DNA from: Clostridia bacterium
Lineage (GTDB): Bacteria > Bacillota > Clostridia > Christensenellales > Borkfalkiaceae
Reading direction: 5' to 3'
Assembly (NCBI GenBank): GCA_900767195.1
Contig: CAAFYG010000012.1
Coordinates: 1-13,219 of the forward strand
DNA length: 13,219 nt
Positions 1-5,994 of this stretch are shown piece by piece; within the stretch, counting starts at the first letter, position 1, and every line of letters begins with the position of its first letter. The position numbers and the translations under genes are program-made. The notes under the pieces are model-generated. The model searched no databases, had not been told where the DNA came from, and worked only from the letters and a program-made list of their open reading frames with translations.

Positions 1-204
1 AAGGCAGTAATTGAAAATTCAAACGGTTTGTAACAGTCCGTTATGAAACACCCTGTGGGTGCGTTATGAAACGAGCGATGCCCGCCCCCCGGGGGGAAAC
101 CTATATCAAAGGCAGTAATTGAAAATTCAAACGGTTTGTAACAGTCCGTTATGAAACACCCTGTGGGTGCGTTATGGAACGGGCGATGCCCGCCCGGGGG
201 GAAG
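1..204 (+). repeat. Two tandem long units of dispersed repeat family A (A1, A2)
   Basis: Two near-identical units start at 1 and 109, a period of 108 bases. Each has an AT-rich left part (GGCAGTAATTGAAAATTC), the motif CAGTCCGTTATG (34 and 142), and a right part GCGATGCCCGCC followed by runs of C then G. Both carry an extra 23-base step relative to the shorter units further on: CGTTATGAAAC is duplicated around a small hairpin, CACCC-TGT-GGGTG. The second unit ends in GGGGGGAAGGCTTGG, which resembles the right end of family B rather than A, so the families share modules. No coding potential is convincing. Function is unknown. Confidence 0.85.
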
Positions 205-224
205 GCTTGGAATAAGGAAAACAA

Positions 225-352
225 GTTGCGCCCCTTGATTTTCGGAAATTTCTTTCGGAATATTCGGAAAATCAAAAATGGTCTTCGCATAAAATGCTGC
301 GCCCCTTGATTTTCGGAAATTCCTTCCGGAATATTCAGAAAATCAAAAATGT
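225..352 (+). repeat. Two tandem copies of palindromic repeat family C
   Basis: Two copies spaced 71 bases apart. Each begins (G)YTGCGCCCC and contains an inverted repeat with arms TTGATTTTC and GAAAATCAA (235-243/267-275 and 306-314/338-346). Inside the arms is a second short stem around GGAAATTYC and CGGAAT. The two copies differ at a few positions. The prefix GCTGCGCCCC also opens the family B copy that follows directly, so C and B may be related at their left end. Looks like a small hairpin element; no open reading frame of note. Confidence 0.8.
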
Positions 353-413
353 GCTGCGCCCCTCATCACCGCCGCTACGCGGCAGAGCTTCCCCCCGGGG
401 GGAAGCCTTGAAG
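353..413 (+). repeat. Dispersed double-hairpin repeat family B, copy 1
   Basis: Contains CCCCTCATC (359-367), a first hairpin GCCGC-TAC-GCGGC (371-383), then a perfect 20-bp palindrome with arms GCTTCCCCCC and GGGGGGAAGC (387-406), ending CTTGAAG. Two further copies with the same architecture lie at about 8418 and 13086. Established knowledge: similar C-rich/G-rich intergenic repeats are common in Clostridia; no function is assigned. Inference: the base-paired form (RNA or single-stranded DNA) matters, because the arms change together between copies. Confidence 0.8.
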
Positions 414-414
414 A

Positions 415-614
415 GGCAGAAATTTTAAATTTATGCGATTTGCAGCAGTCCGTTATGGAACTGGCGATGCCCGCCCCCGAGGGGAAGCCTATAACAAAGG
501 CAATTATTTAAAAATTTAAACAGTTTGCAACAGTCCGTTACGAAACTGGCGATGCCCGCCCCCCGGGGGGAAGCCTATAACAAAGGCAGAAATTTTATAT
601 TTATGCGATTTTGC
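415..614 (+). repeat. Three tandem short units of repeat family A (A3, A4, truncated A5)
   Basis: Units begin with GGCA at 415, 499 and 585 (periods 84 and 86). A3 and A4 each have an AT-rich left part, CAGTCCGTTAYGRAACTGGC, GATGCCCGCC, a C-run/G-run palindrome (559-570 in A4 is a perfect CCCCCCGGGGGG) and the tail AAGCCTATAACAAA. A5 keeps only about 30 bases of the left part, almost identical to A3, and is cut off just before the stop codon of the ATPase gene at 622. No canonical U-tract terminator for that gene is visible; these palindromes may end its transcript. Confidence 0.8.
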
Positions 615-621
615 AATTCGA

Positions 622-3408
622 TTACTGCTTTTTACCCGAGAATCTGCGCTTGAAAATTTTCCAGCCGCCTTTCGCGCCGCTTTGCGCGTTTTGTGCGTTC
701 GCGCCGCTTGTATTCGTGCCGGTTGACTGCATTTCATCGTCTTCCGCATATCTTTCCGCATTCCCCGATACGGCGGTGGATGAATAGCGCATAGACGATA
801 CCGGATCGTCTTCCGCGGGGTTGAACATATCGAAAAATTTTATGAGTCCCGCGGAAACGGGAAGCGACGCCTGTACAAGCACTACGATGAGCAAGATCTG
901 CGTTATGCTGAAATCGATTTCAGACCACCCTTCGTAGATGAGTTCGCCGAGCATGGGAATCGTCAGCACCGCCACGCATGCCGCCGAGCAGAATGCGAAA
1001 AGTACCGTGCGGATCAGATTTAAAGGCTGACAGATGCGAAGCAGCATGACAAGCCCCGTGAACGTGAGCGAGAGAATGAGCATCGGTTCGTATAAGCTTA
1101 TGGTTTCGCCGCTTGCTTTGGCAAAATCGAAAATATAGGCGAGCGAAGATTGATTGATAATATCGAGCGTGACGATGCCGAGCGCCATGGTGATTGCGCC
1201 GGGAAGGGCGCGGGAGATGACGAACGGTATGAATTTGCCTTTCACGCGGCTGTTATTCGGCTGCAACGAAAGAACAAACGACGGTACGGCGCTGATTAAA
1301 ACTTCGTACAGAATCATGTTGTTCGTAGTGAAGAAGTACTTGCTGCCCGTGGAAATGCAGATTACCGCAAGAATGAGCGTTAAAAGCGTTTTCATAATAT
1401 AGAGCGAGGCGGAATTTTTAATGTTGTTGATCACGCGCCTGCCCTCGTTTACGATTTTCGGCATCGAGGCGAAATTATTGTCCTGCAAGACGAGATTGGA
1501 TACGTTGCGCGCCGCTTCGCTGCCCGAAGCCACCGATACCGCGCAGTCCGCTTCTTTCATGGCGAGAATATCGTTTACGCCGTCGCCCGTCATTGCCACG
1601 GTGTTGCCCGCCTTTTTGATCGAGCGGATCAGAATCGCTTTCTGCTCGGGGGTAACTCTGCCGAAAACGGTGTATTCGTTTGCCGCCGTTTCCACTTCGA
1701 GCGGCGATAAGCCTTCGAGAGAGATAAACTGCGAGGCGTTTACGATGCCGGCGCGCCGCGCCACTTCGGATACCGTGACGGGGTTGTCGCCCGAAATCAC
1801 TTTTACCGCTACGTCGTTTTTCTTGAACCAACGAATGGTGTCGATCGCGTCCGGGCGGATATTATCGGAAAGGGTGATGATTGCCACGGGGCGGAAGAGA
1901 ACGGGAAGTTTATCGCCGAGAATCTGCCCCGGAGTATGCGCGAGAACGAGAACGCGAAGTCCCATCTGCGCGTACTGCTTCACGAGTTTTTCCACGCGCG
2001 CGGTCATGGGCTTTAACACAAATTCGGGCGCGCCCATGGCGAACGTGCCGACGTCGCCGAACGATACCGCCGAAAGCTTGCGCACCGACGAAAAGGGGAT
2101 CTGCGCCGTGGCTTGCAGGGCGGAAGAATGGCCGAACCTTTCGTAAAGAGCGATGGACGTTTGATTATTGTCGTCGAGAGAGGCGAGCATAGAGCCTAAA
2201 ATATCGTCGACGGTGTACTCGGTGGGGTTGTTTAAAAGAACGCAGTCGCTCACTCTCATTCTGCCGTCGGTGATCGTGCCGGTTTTATCGAGACAAAGAA
2301 CGTTGACGCGCGCGAGCATTTCGAGCGAGTACATGTCCTGCACGAGCGTGTTGTATTTGGCAAGGCGGATCATGCCGACGGAAAGCGCGACGGTGGTGAG
2401 AAGAAGAAGTCCCGAAGGGATCATGCCGATGACGACAGAGAACGTTTTTTGTATGACGGAATCGAACGTGCCGGTGGAAAGCAAAATCTGCATAAAGCCG
2501 CCGCGAGATTGGATATCCGCCCACTCGATGCCTTCCGCTTTTAAATTCGTGAAGAACATGCAAACCGCCACGGGGACGATCATAAGACCGATCAGCTTGA
2601 TGAAAAGGTAGATCGAGTTGATGATTTCGGAATTGGGGCGCTTGTATTTCTTTGCGCGAGCCGTAAGACGGTTGATATAGGTGTCCGCGCCGATTTTATC
2701 CACGCGCGCCGTGAGATGTCCGCCTGTGACGAACGAGCCGGCAAGCAGCGCATCGCCTTCCGCCTTTTTGATGGGGACGGATTCGCCCGTTAAAAGAGCT
2801 TCGTTTACGTCGCCCGCGCCGTCGAGCATGACGCAGTCGGCGGGGATCTGCTGACCGGAAGAAAGGAAAAGCACGTCGTCGAGGACGATTTCGTCGACGG
2901 GGATTTCTTTTTTCTTGCCGCCGCGCAAAACTTTGGCTGTGGGGGCGGAAAGAATGGAAAGCTTATCGATTTTTACTTTCGCGCGGATTTCCTGTACGAT
3001 CGCTACCACGATGTTGCAAGAGAAAATGAGAACGAACGTGAATTGCGAGATGGGCGCGTGCGCGAGAGCGAGCGCAACAGCCGCAAACACGCAGAGAAAG
3101 TTGAAAAACGTGAAAATGTTGCCGAAAAAAATGCTGCCGTACGTTTTGGAAAACTTTTTCGGCGCGCTGTTTTTCAGCCCCTGTTCGTTGCGCGAAGCAA
3201 CCTGCGCTTCGGTTAAACCGAAGTTTTTATCGGGCAAAAAGCGCACGATTTCGGCTTCTTCTTTCTGATTTTTATTTGGTTTGTTCGTTTTATTCGTTTT
3301 TTCGGTTTTTGCAAGGTTTTGGGCGGCTGGATTTTCCGCCGGCGCGCCCGGTTCTGCGGGGGGCAGGGGGGCGGCGTTCCGTTCTTTTTTGCTTTGAATA
3401 TCCGGCAT
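622..3408 (-). CDS. P-type cation-transporting ATPase (CaxP/CtpE-like, possibly Ca2+ export)
   Basis: Predicted 928-aa membrane pump that couples ATP hydrolysis to cation transport. Seen: actuator-domain TGES at residues 207-210, phosphorylation site DKTGT 374-378 (aspartate 374), an APE nucleotide-binding variant near 460, SGDNP 539-543, TGDGVND 607-613, and ten or so hydrophobic helices (about 93-140, 262-288, 322-350, then six after 665). The M4 motif is PSGL (331-334), not the PEGL of many Ca2+ pumps. The family resemblance is to the CaxP/Exp7 and CtpE group, where Ca2+ is the usual proposal; the ion here is inferred. The first 55 residues are a Lys/Asn/Pro/Ala-rich tail and the last 60 are hydrophilic. 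I chose the ATG at 3408 because GGAG sits about 7 bases upstream. A TTG at 3462 is in frame but overlaps the promoter. Single-gene unit with its own promoter. Confidence 0.9.
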   Translation of the reverse strand: MPDIQSKKERNAAPLPPAEPGAPAENPAAQNLAKTEKTNKTNKPNKNQKEEAEIVRFLPDKNFGLTEAQVASRNEQGLKNSAPKKFSKTYGSIFFGNIFTFFNFLCVFAAVALALAHAPISQFTFVLIFSCNIVVAIVQEIRAKVKIDKLSILSAPTAKVLRGGKKKEIPVDEIVLDDVLFLSSGQQIPADCVMLDGAGDVNEALLTGESVPIKKAEGDALLAGSFVTGGHLTARVDKIGADTYINRLTARAKKYKRPNSEIINSIYLFIKLIGLMIVPVAVCMFFTNLKAEGIEWADIQSRGGFMQILLSTGTFDSVIQKTFSVVIGMIPSGLLLLTTVALSVGMIRLAKYNTLVQDMYSLEMLARVNVLCLDKTGTITDGRMRVSDCVLLNNPTEYTVDDILGSMLASLDDNNQTSIALYERFGHSSALQATAQIPFSSVRKLSAVSFGDVGTFAMGAPEFVLKPMTARVEKLVKQYAQMGLRVLVLAHTPGQILGDKLPVLFRPVAIITLSDNIRPDAIDTIRWFKKNDVAVKVISGDNPVTVSEVARRAGIVNASQFISLEGLSPLEVETAANEYTVFGRVTPEQKAILIRSIKKAGNTVAMTGDGVNDILAMKEADCAVSVASGSEAARNVSNLVLQDNNFASMPKIVNEGRRVINNIKNSASLYIMKTLLTLILAVICISTGSKYFFTTNNMILYEVLISAVPSFVLSLQPNNSRVKGKFIPFVISRALPGAITMALGIVTLDIINQSSLAYIFDFAKASGETISLYEPMLILSLTFTGLVMLLRICQPLNLIRTVLFAFCSAACVAVLTIPMLGELIYEGWSEIDFSITQILLIVVLVQASLPVSAGLIKFFDMFNPAEDDPVSSMRYSSTAVSGNAERYAEDDEMQSTGTNTSGANAQNAQSGAKGGWKIFKRRFSGKKQ

Positions 3409-3436
3409 AAGACTTCTCCGTAATTCGGGATTTTTG

Positions 3437-3455
3437 GTATACGACAGGCGTATAC
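3437..3455 (-). promoter_or_regulatory. Candidate operator: perfect inverted repeat at the ATPase transcription start
   Basis: The arms GTATACG and CGTATAC are separated by 5 bases, a perfect 7+7 inverted repeat of 19 bp. It lies just downstream of the ATPase -10 box and covers the expected transcription start, a typical place for a repressor. No regulator gene adjoins it, so the cognate protein is unknown. Confidence 0.5.
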
Positions 3456-3461
3456 ATATCA

Positions 3462-3490
3462 ATTATAGCATATTAGAGAAAAAAATACAA
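3462..3490 (-). promoter_or_regulatory. Sigma-A type promoter of the ATPase gene
   Basis: On the minus strand the -35 box TTGTAT (3485-3490), a 17-base spacer and a consensus -10 box TATAAT (3462-3467). The expected start near 3455 leaves a leader of about 45 bases before the ATG at 3408. A small stem, TTTCGC/GCGAAA (3506-3523), lies just upstream of the -35 box. Confidence 0.7.
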
Positions 3491-3530
3491 GTTTTTCGGG
3501 GTAAGTTTCGCGTTGCGGCGAAAATTTGTG

Positions 3531-3567
3531 AAAAAAGCGGCCCTTCCGCGCGGGGCGAAAGGGCTGC
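3531..3567 (-). terminator. Intrinsic terminator of the SHOCT-protein gene
   Basis: Read on the minus strand: GCAGCCCTTTCG, a GC-rich loop, then CGGAAGGGCCGC and TTTTTTC. The stem has about 9 paired bases with one G-U pair, then a six-T run, starting 18 bases past the stop codon at 3586. It separates this gene from the ATPase promoter. Confidence 0.85.
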
Positions 3568-3585
3568 AATAATAAAATTTTTAGG

Positions 3586-4215
3586 TTAGTTGCCGAATAC
3601 TTTTGCTTTCAGCGCGGCAAATTCTTCTTCCGTGATAATGTTCTGATCGAGCATTTTTTTCCACTTTTTCAGATCGTCGATGCCGACTTTTTGTCCGCTT
3701 GCTTCGCTCAGCGCGGCTTCTTTCAAGGCTTCGTATTCGCTTTCGGAAAGTACTTTTTCCTGCTGCAATTCTTTATAAGAGCCGAGTATCGCGCAAAGAT
3801 CGTTGTTCCGGTGCGCGGAATCGCAAGTTTTATTTTTTGCAAACCCGAAGAAGCAGATACAAACGTACAGGAAATAGATGAGCGCGGCTACAAAAAGCAA
3901 CGCAAGTCCGAGCGCGTAAAGAAGAAATGCGCCTGTTTTTATAGAAAAGAGAAAAATCGCCAGACCGTATGTACCGGAAATGCCCGCGAGCGCGTAGCCT
4001 ACGTTTTTAGTCATGTTTTTATCGGAATTGATAAGGCATACGGCAAACGCCGCACCAAATAACGAGAACACCGTAGTCTGCGAAATGAGTGAAATCAAGA
4101 CACTCGATGAACCCGAGGGAACGGAGACTGTTGCCGACAGCGCATCGATGACGACGCCGAGCAGCGCAACGGCAAAGCCGATAAATGAGATAATAGAAGT
4201 GATGTGTTTTTTCAT
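3586..4215 (-). CDS. Four-helix membrane protein with C-terminal SHOCT domain
   Basis: A 209-aa protein of unknown function. Four hydrophobic segments (about 7-27, 42-62, 72-92 and 96-126) anchor it in the membrane. The cytoplasmic tail ends in a SHOCT-type segment (about 182-206: LKKWKKMLDQNIITEEEF), a short amphipathic module often found at the C-terminus of bacterial membrane or oligomerising proteins. A second, weaker copy of the same pattern precedes it (about 146-168: SYKELQQEKVLSESEYEALK). The start is supported by GAGG 8 bases upstream of ATG 4215. Own promoter and terminator, divergent from serS. The functional role cannot be read from sequence; SHOCT is often linked to oligomerisation or regulation, which is inference here. 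Confidence 0.8.
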   Translation of the reverse strand: MKKHITSIISFIGFAVALLGVVIDALSATVSVPSGSSSVLISLISQTTVFSLFGAAFAVCLINSDKNMTKNVGYALAGISGTYGLAIFLFSIKTGAFLLYALGLALLFVAALIYFLYVCICFFGFAKNKTCDSAHRNNDLCAILGSYKELQQEKVLSESEYEALKEAALSEASGQKVGIDDLKKWKKMLDQNIITEEEFAALKAKVFGN

Positions 4216-4254
4216 GATTAGCCTCTTTGTATTGCGGGAAAATGCCCCTTAGCG

Positions 4255-4280
4255 GAATGAAAACACACTTATTTTCATTC
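4255..4280 (-). promoter_or_regulatory. Inverted repeat in the leader of the SHOCT gene
   Basis: Perfect 9-bp arms, GAATGAAAA (4255-4263) and TTTTCATTC (4272-4280), separated by 8 bases, lying roughly +4 to +29 from the predicted start. It could be an operator or a leader hairpin; there is no U-run, so it is not a terminator. Confidence 0.45.
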
Positions 4281-4290
4281 ATCTGACTTA

Positions 4291-4319
4291 ATTATATCAC
4301 AAAACTTTTTTGTTTGCAA
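4291..4319 (-). promoter_or_regulatory. Sigma-A type promoter of the SHOCT gene
   Basis: On the minus strand: TTGCAA (4314-4319), 17-base spacer, TATAAT (4291-4296). Leader of about 70 bases. The hexamers and spacer length are the same as in the divergent serS promoter. Confidence 0.75.
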
Positions 4320-4336
4320 GTTTTTTAAGCAAAAAT

Positions 4337-4350
4337 AAAAAAATTTTTTT
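4337..4350. other. A7T7 tract between divergent promoters
   Basis: A perfect AAAAAAATTTTTTT palindrome within a strongly AT-rich stretch (about 4300-4370). Such tracts are known to bend or stiffen DNA and may act as upstream promoter elements for the two flanking promoters; the effect here is inferred. Confidence 0.4.
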
Positions 4351-4409
4351 AAAAAGCAAAAATTCGGGCGGGTTTCGCAGATTTATTCGCCGTTTTAAGG
4401 GCTTTTTAA

Positions 4410-4438
4410 TTGCAATTTTTTATGGAAAGTTGTATAAT
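4410..4438 (+). promoter_or_regulatory. Sigma-A type promoter of serS
   Basis: TTGCAA (4410-4415), 17-base spacer, TATAAT (4433-4438), with the start expected near 4445. The leader is only about 50 bases, too short for a T-box riboswitch. Confidence 0.75.
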
Positions 4439-4497
4439 GAAGAAAATGCCGTACAGGCTCTGCGAAAAATCGCGACGCCGAAGGAGAGAAACGGAGT

Positions 4498-5787
4498 ATG
4501 ATCGATATCAATCTCATCAGGACAAACCCCGATATGGTGCGGGAAAATATCCGCAAAAAGTTTCAGGATAAGAAATTGCCGCTTGTGGACGAGGTGCTTG
4601 CGCTCGATACGAAGCGCCGCGCGCTGATCGCCGAGGGGGATTCCCTTCGCGCCGCGCGCAACGCCCTTTCCAAGCAGGTGGGTATGCTGATGAAAGAGGG
4701 CAAGAAGGGCGAGGCGGAAAAGGTGAAGGCACAGGTGACTGCCGACGCCGCGCGCCTTGCCGAAATAGAAAAGGAAAACGAAGAGACGGACGCCGCGCTG
4801 AAAAAGGCGATGATGGCTATTCCGAATATCATTGCGGACGACGTGCCGATCGGCAAGGACGATTCTGAAAACGTGGAATTGAAGCGGTTCGGCGAGCCGA
4901 AAGTGCCGCCTTTCGAAGTGCCGTATCATCTTGATATTTTAGAAAAGCTCGACGGCATCGACGTGGATTCCGCGCGCCGCACTTCGGGACAGGGCTTCTA
5001 TTATCTTACGGGCGATATTGCGCGGCTGCATTCCGCCGTGCTGACTTATGCGCGCGATTTCATGATCGACAAGGGATTTACGTACGTGATTCCGCCGTAT
5101 ATGATTCACGGCGACGTGGTTTCGGGCGTGATGAGCTTTGACGAAATGGACAACATGATGTACAAGATCGAGGGCGAAGATCTGTATCTGATCGGCACTT
5201 CGGAACACTCGATGATCGGCAGATTTATGGGGCAGATCATCGACGGCGCGAAGCTGCCCTTGACTCTTACGAGCTATTCGCCCTGTTTCCGCAAGGAAAA
5301 GGGCGCGCACGGCATAGAAGAGCGCGGTATTTATCGTATTCATCAATTCGAAAAACAGGAAATGATTGTGGTGTGCCGCCCCGAAGAGAGCGACGGCTGG
5401 TACGAAAAACTCTGGCAGTATACGGTGGAATTGTTCCGCTCGATGGATATTCCCGTAAGGCAACTGGGGTGCTGCTCGGGCGATCTTGCCGATCTGAAAT
5501 ACAAGAGCTGCGACGTGGAAGCGTGGTCGCCCCGGCAGAAAAAGTATTTCGAAGTGGGGTCTTGCTCGAATTTAACCGACGCACAGGCGCGCAGACTTTC
5601 GATCCGATACAAGGATACGGACGGCAAAGTGAAGCTGGCGCACACGCTGAACAACACGGTGGTTGCGCCCCCGAGAATGCTGATCGCGTTTGTGGAAAAC
5701 CATTTGCAGGCGGACGGCAGCGTGACGATCCCCGAAGTGCTGCAGCCGTATATGGGCGGCAAAAAAGTGATTTTGCCCACGAAATAA
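4498..5787 (+). CDS. serS: Seryl-tRNA synthetase
   Basis: Cytosolic enzyme (429 aa) that charges tRNA-Ser (and tRNA-Sec where present) with serine using ATP. Seen: the N-terminal opening MIDINLIRTNPD typical of the family; a long charged coiled-coil arm (about 28-105) that contacts the tRNA; the serine-site TSE loop at 234-236; class II motif 2 (CFRKEKGAHG, 263-272, then RIHQFEKQEM, 280-289); and motif 3 (TLNNTVVAPPRMLIAFVEN, 383-401), ending PEVLQPYMGG. Length is normal. Motifs 2 and 3 differ from the Escherichia coli/Bacillus form (which has HTLNGSGLAVGR) and recall a divergent clostridial type. Start: AAGGAG at 4481-4486, 11 bases before the ATG. Monocistronic, divergent from the SHOCT gene. 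Confidence 0.97.
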   Translation: MIDINLIRTNPDMVRENIRKKFQDKKLPLVDEVLALDTKRRALIAEGDSLRAARNALSKQVGMLMKEGKKGEAEKVKAQVTADAARLAEIEKENEETDAALKKAMMAIPNIIADDVPIGKDDSENVELKRFGEPKVPPFEVPYHLDILEKLDGIDVDSARRTSGQGFYYLTGDIARLHSAVLTYARDFMIDKGFTYVIPPYMIHGDVVSGVMSFDEMDNMMYKIEGEDLYLIGTSEHSMIGRFMGQIIDGAKLPLTLTSYSPCFRKEKGAHGIEERGIYRIHQFEKQEMIVVCRPEESDGWYEKLWQYTVELFRSMDIPVRQLGCCSGDLADLKYKSCDVEAWSPRQKKYFEVGSCSNLTDAQARRLSIRYKDTDGKVKLAHTLNNTVVAPPRMLIAFVENHLQADGSVTIPEVLQPYMGGKKVILPTK

Positions 5788-5805
5788 CCGATAGAAAATT
5801 GACGT

Positions 5806-5845
5806 CCGCGCAGGCGAAAACAGGCTTTTGCGCGGCGTTTTCTTT
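5806..5845 (+). terminator. Probable intrinsic terminator of serS
   Basis: A 7-bp stem CCGCGCA (5806-5812) with TGCGCGG (5829-5835) and a 16-base loop, followed by the T-rich stretch TTTTCTTT. It lies 18 bases past the serS stop. The U-tract is interrupted by a C, so some read-through into the next gene pair is possible. Confidence 0.6.
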
Positions 5846-5874
5846 GAGCGTTGCGATTTTTATTTGATATGAGC

Positions 5875-5928
5875 GGCGCGTTGCTTGCGAGCGGCACGGG
5901 ACTTTACAGGGCGCGTTGCTTGCGAGCG
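5875..5928 (+). repeat. 19-bp direct repeat upstream of the exonuclease gene
   Basis: GGCGCGTTGCTTGCGAGCG occurs exactly at 5875-5893 and 5910-5928, 35 bases apart. It lies in the 207-base gap between serS and the exonuclease. No convincing promoter is visible in this gap, so the repeat might be a regulatory site or a decayed dispersed element. Confidence 0.7.
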
Positions 5929-5994
5929 ATTATGCGGGGCGGTACGGCTTTTTGCGGGGCGTGCGGCGTGGGATAGGACAAGAATTTTTGAGAA

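Noticed and set aside
1..614. CRISPR array
   Set aside because: Tandem units are 71-108 bases long and nearly identical throughout. There are no short constant repeats with unique equal-length spacers and no cas genes.
1421..2146. 241-codon plus-strand frame inside the ATPase gene
   Set aside because: Antisense shadow of a clearly conserved coding region; low-complexity Ser/Thr/Arg product and no ribosome site.
3409..3462. TTG start at 3462 for the ATPase (946 aa)
   Set aside because: It touches the -10 box and would lie upstream of the transcription start; the ATG at 3408 has a good ribosome site.
4445..4497. T-box riboswitch upstream of serS
   Set aside because: The leader is about 50 bases and lacks a T-box sequence and an antiterminator.
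5844..5871. Promoter TTGAGC-N16-GATATG for the exonuclease gene
   Set aside because: The -10 box matches the consensus at only three positions and it overlaps the serS terminator; not convincing.
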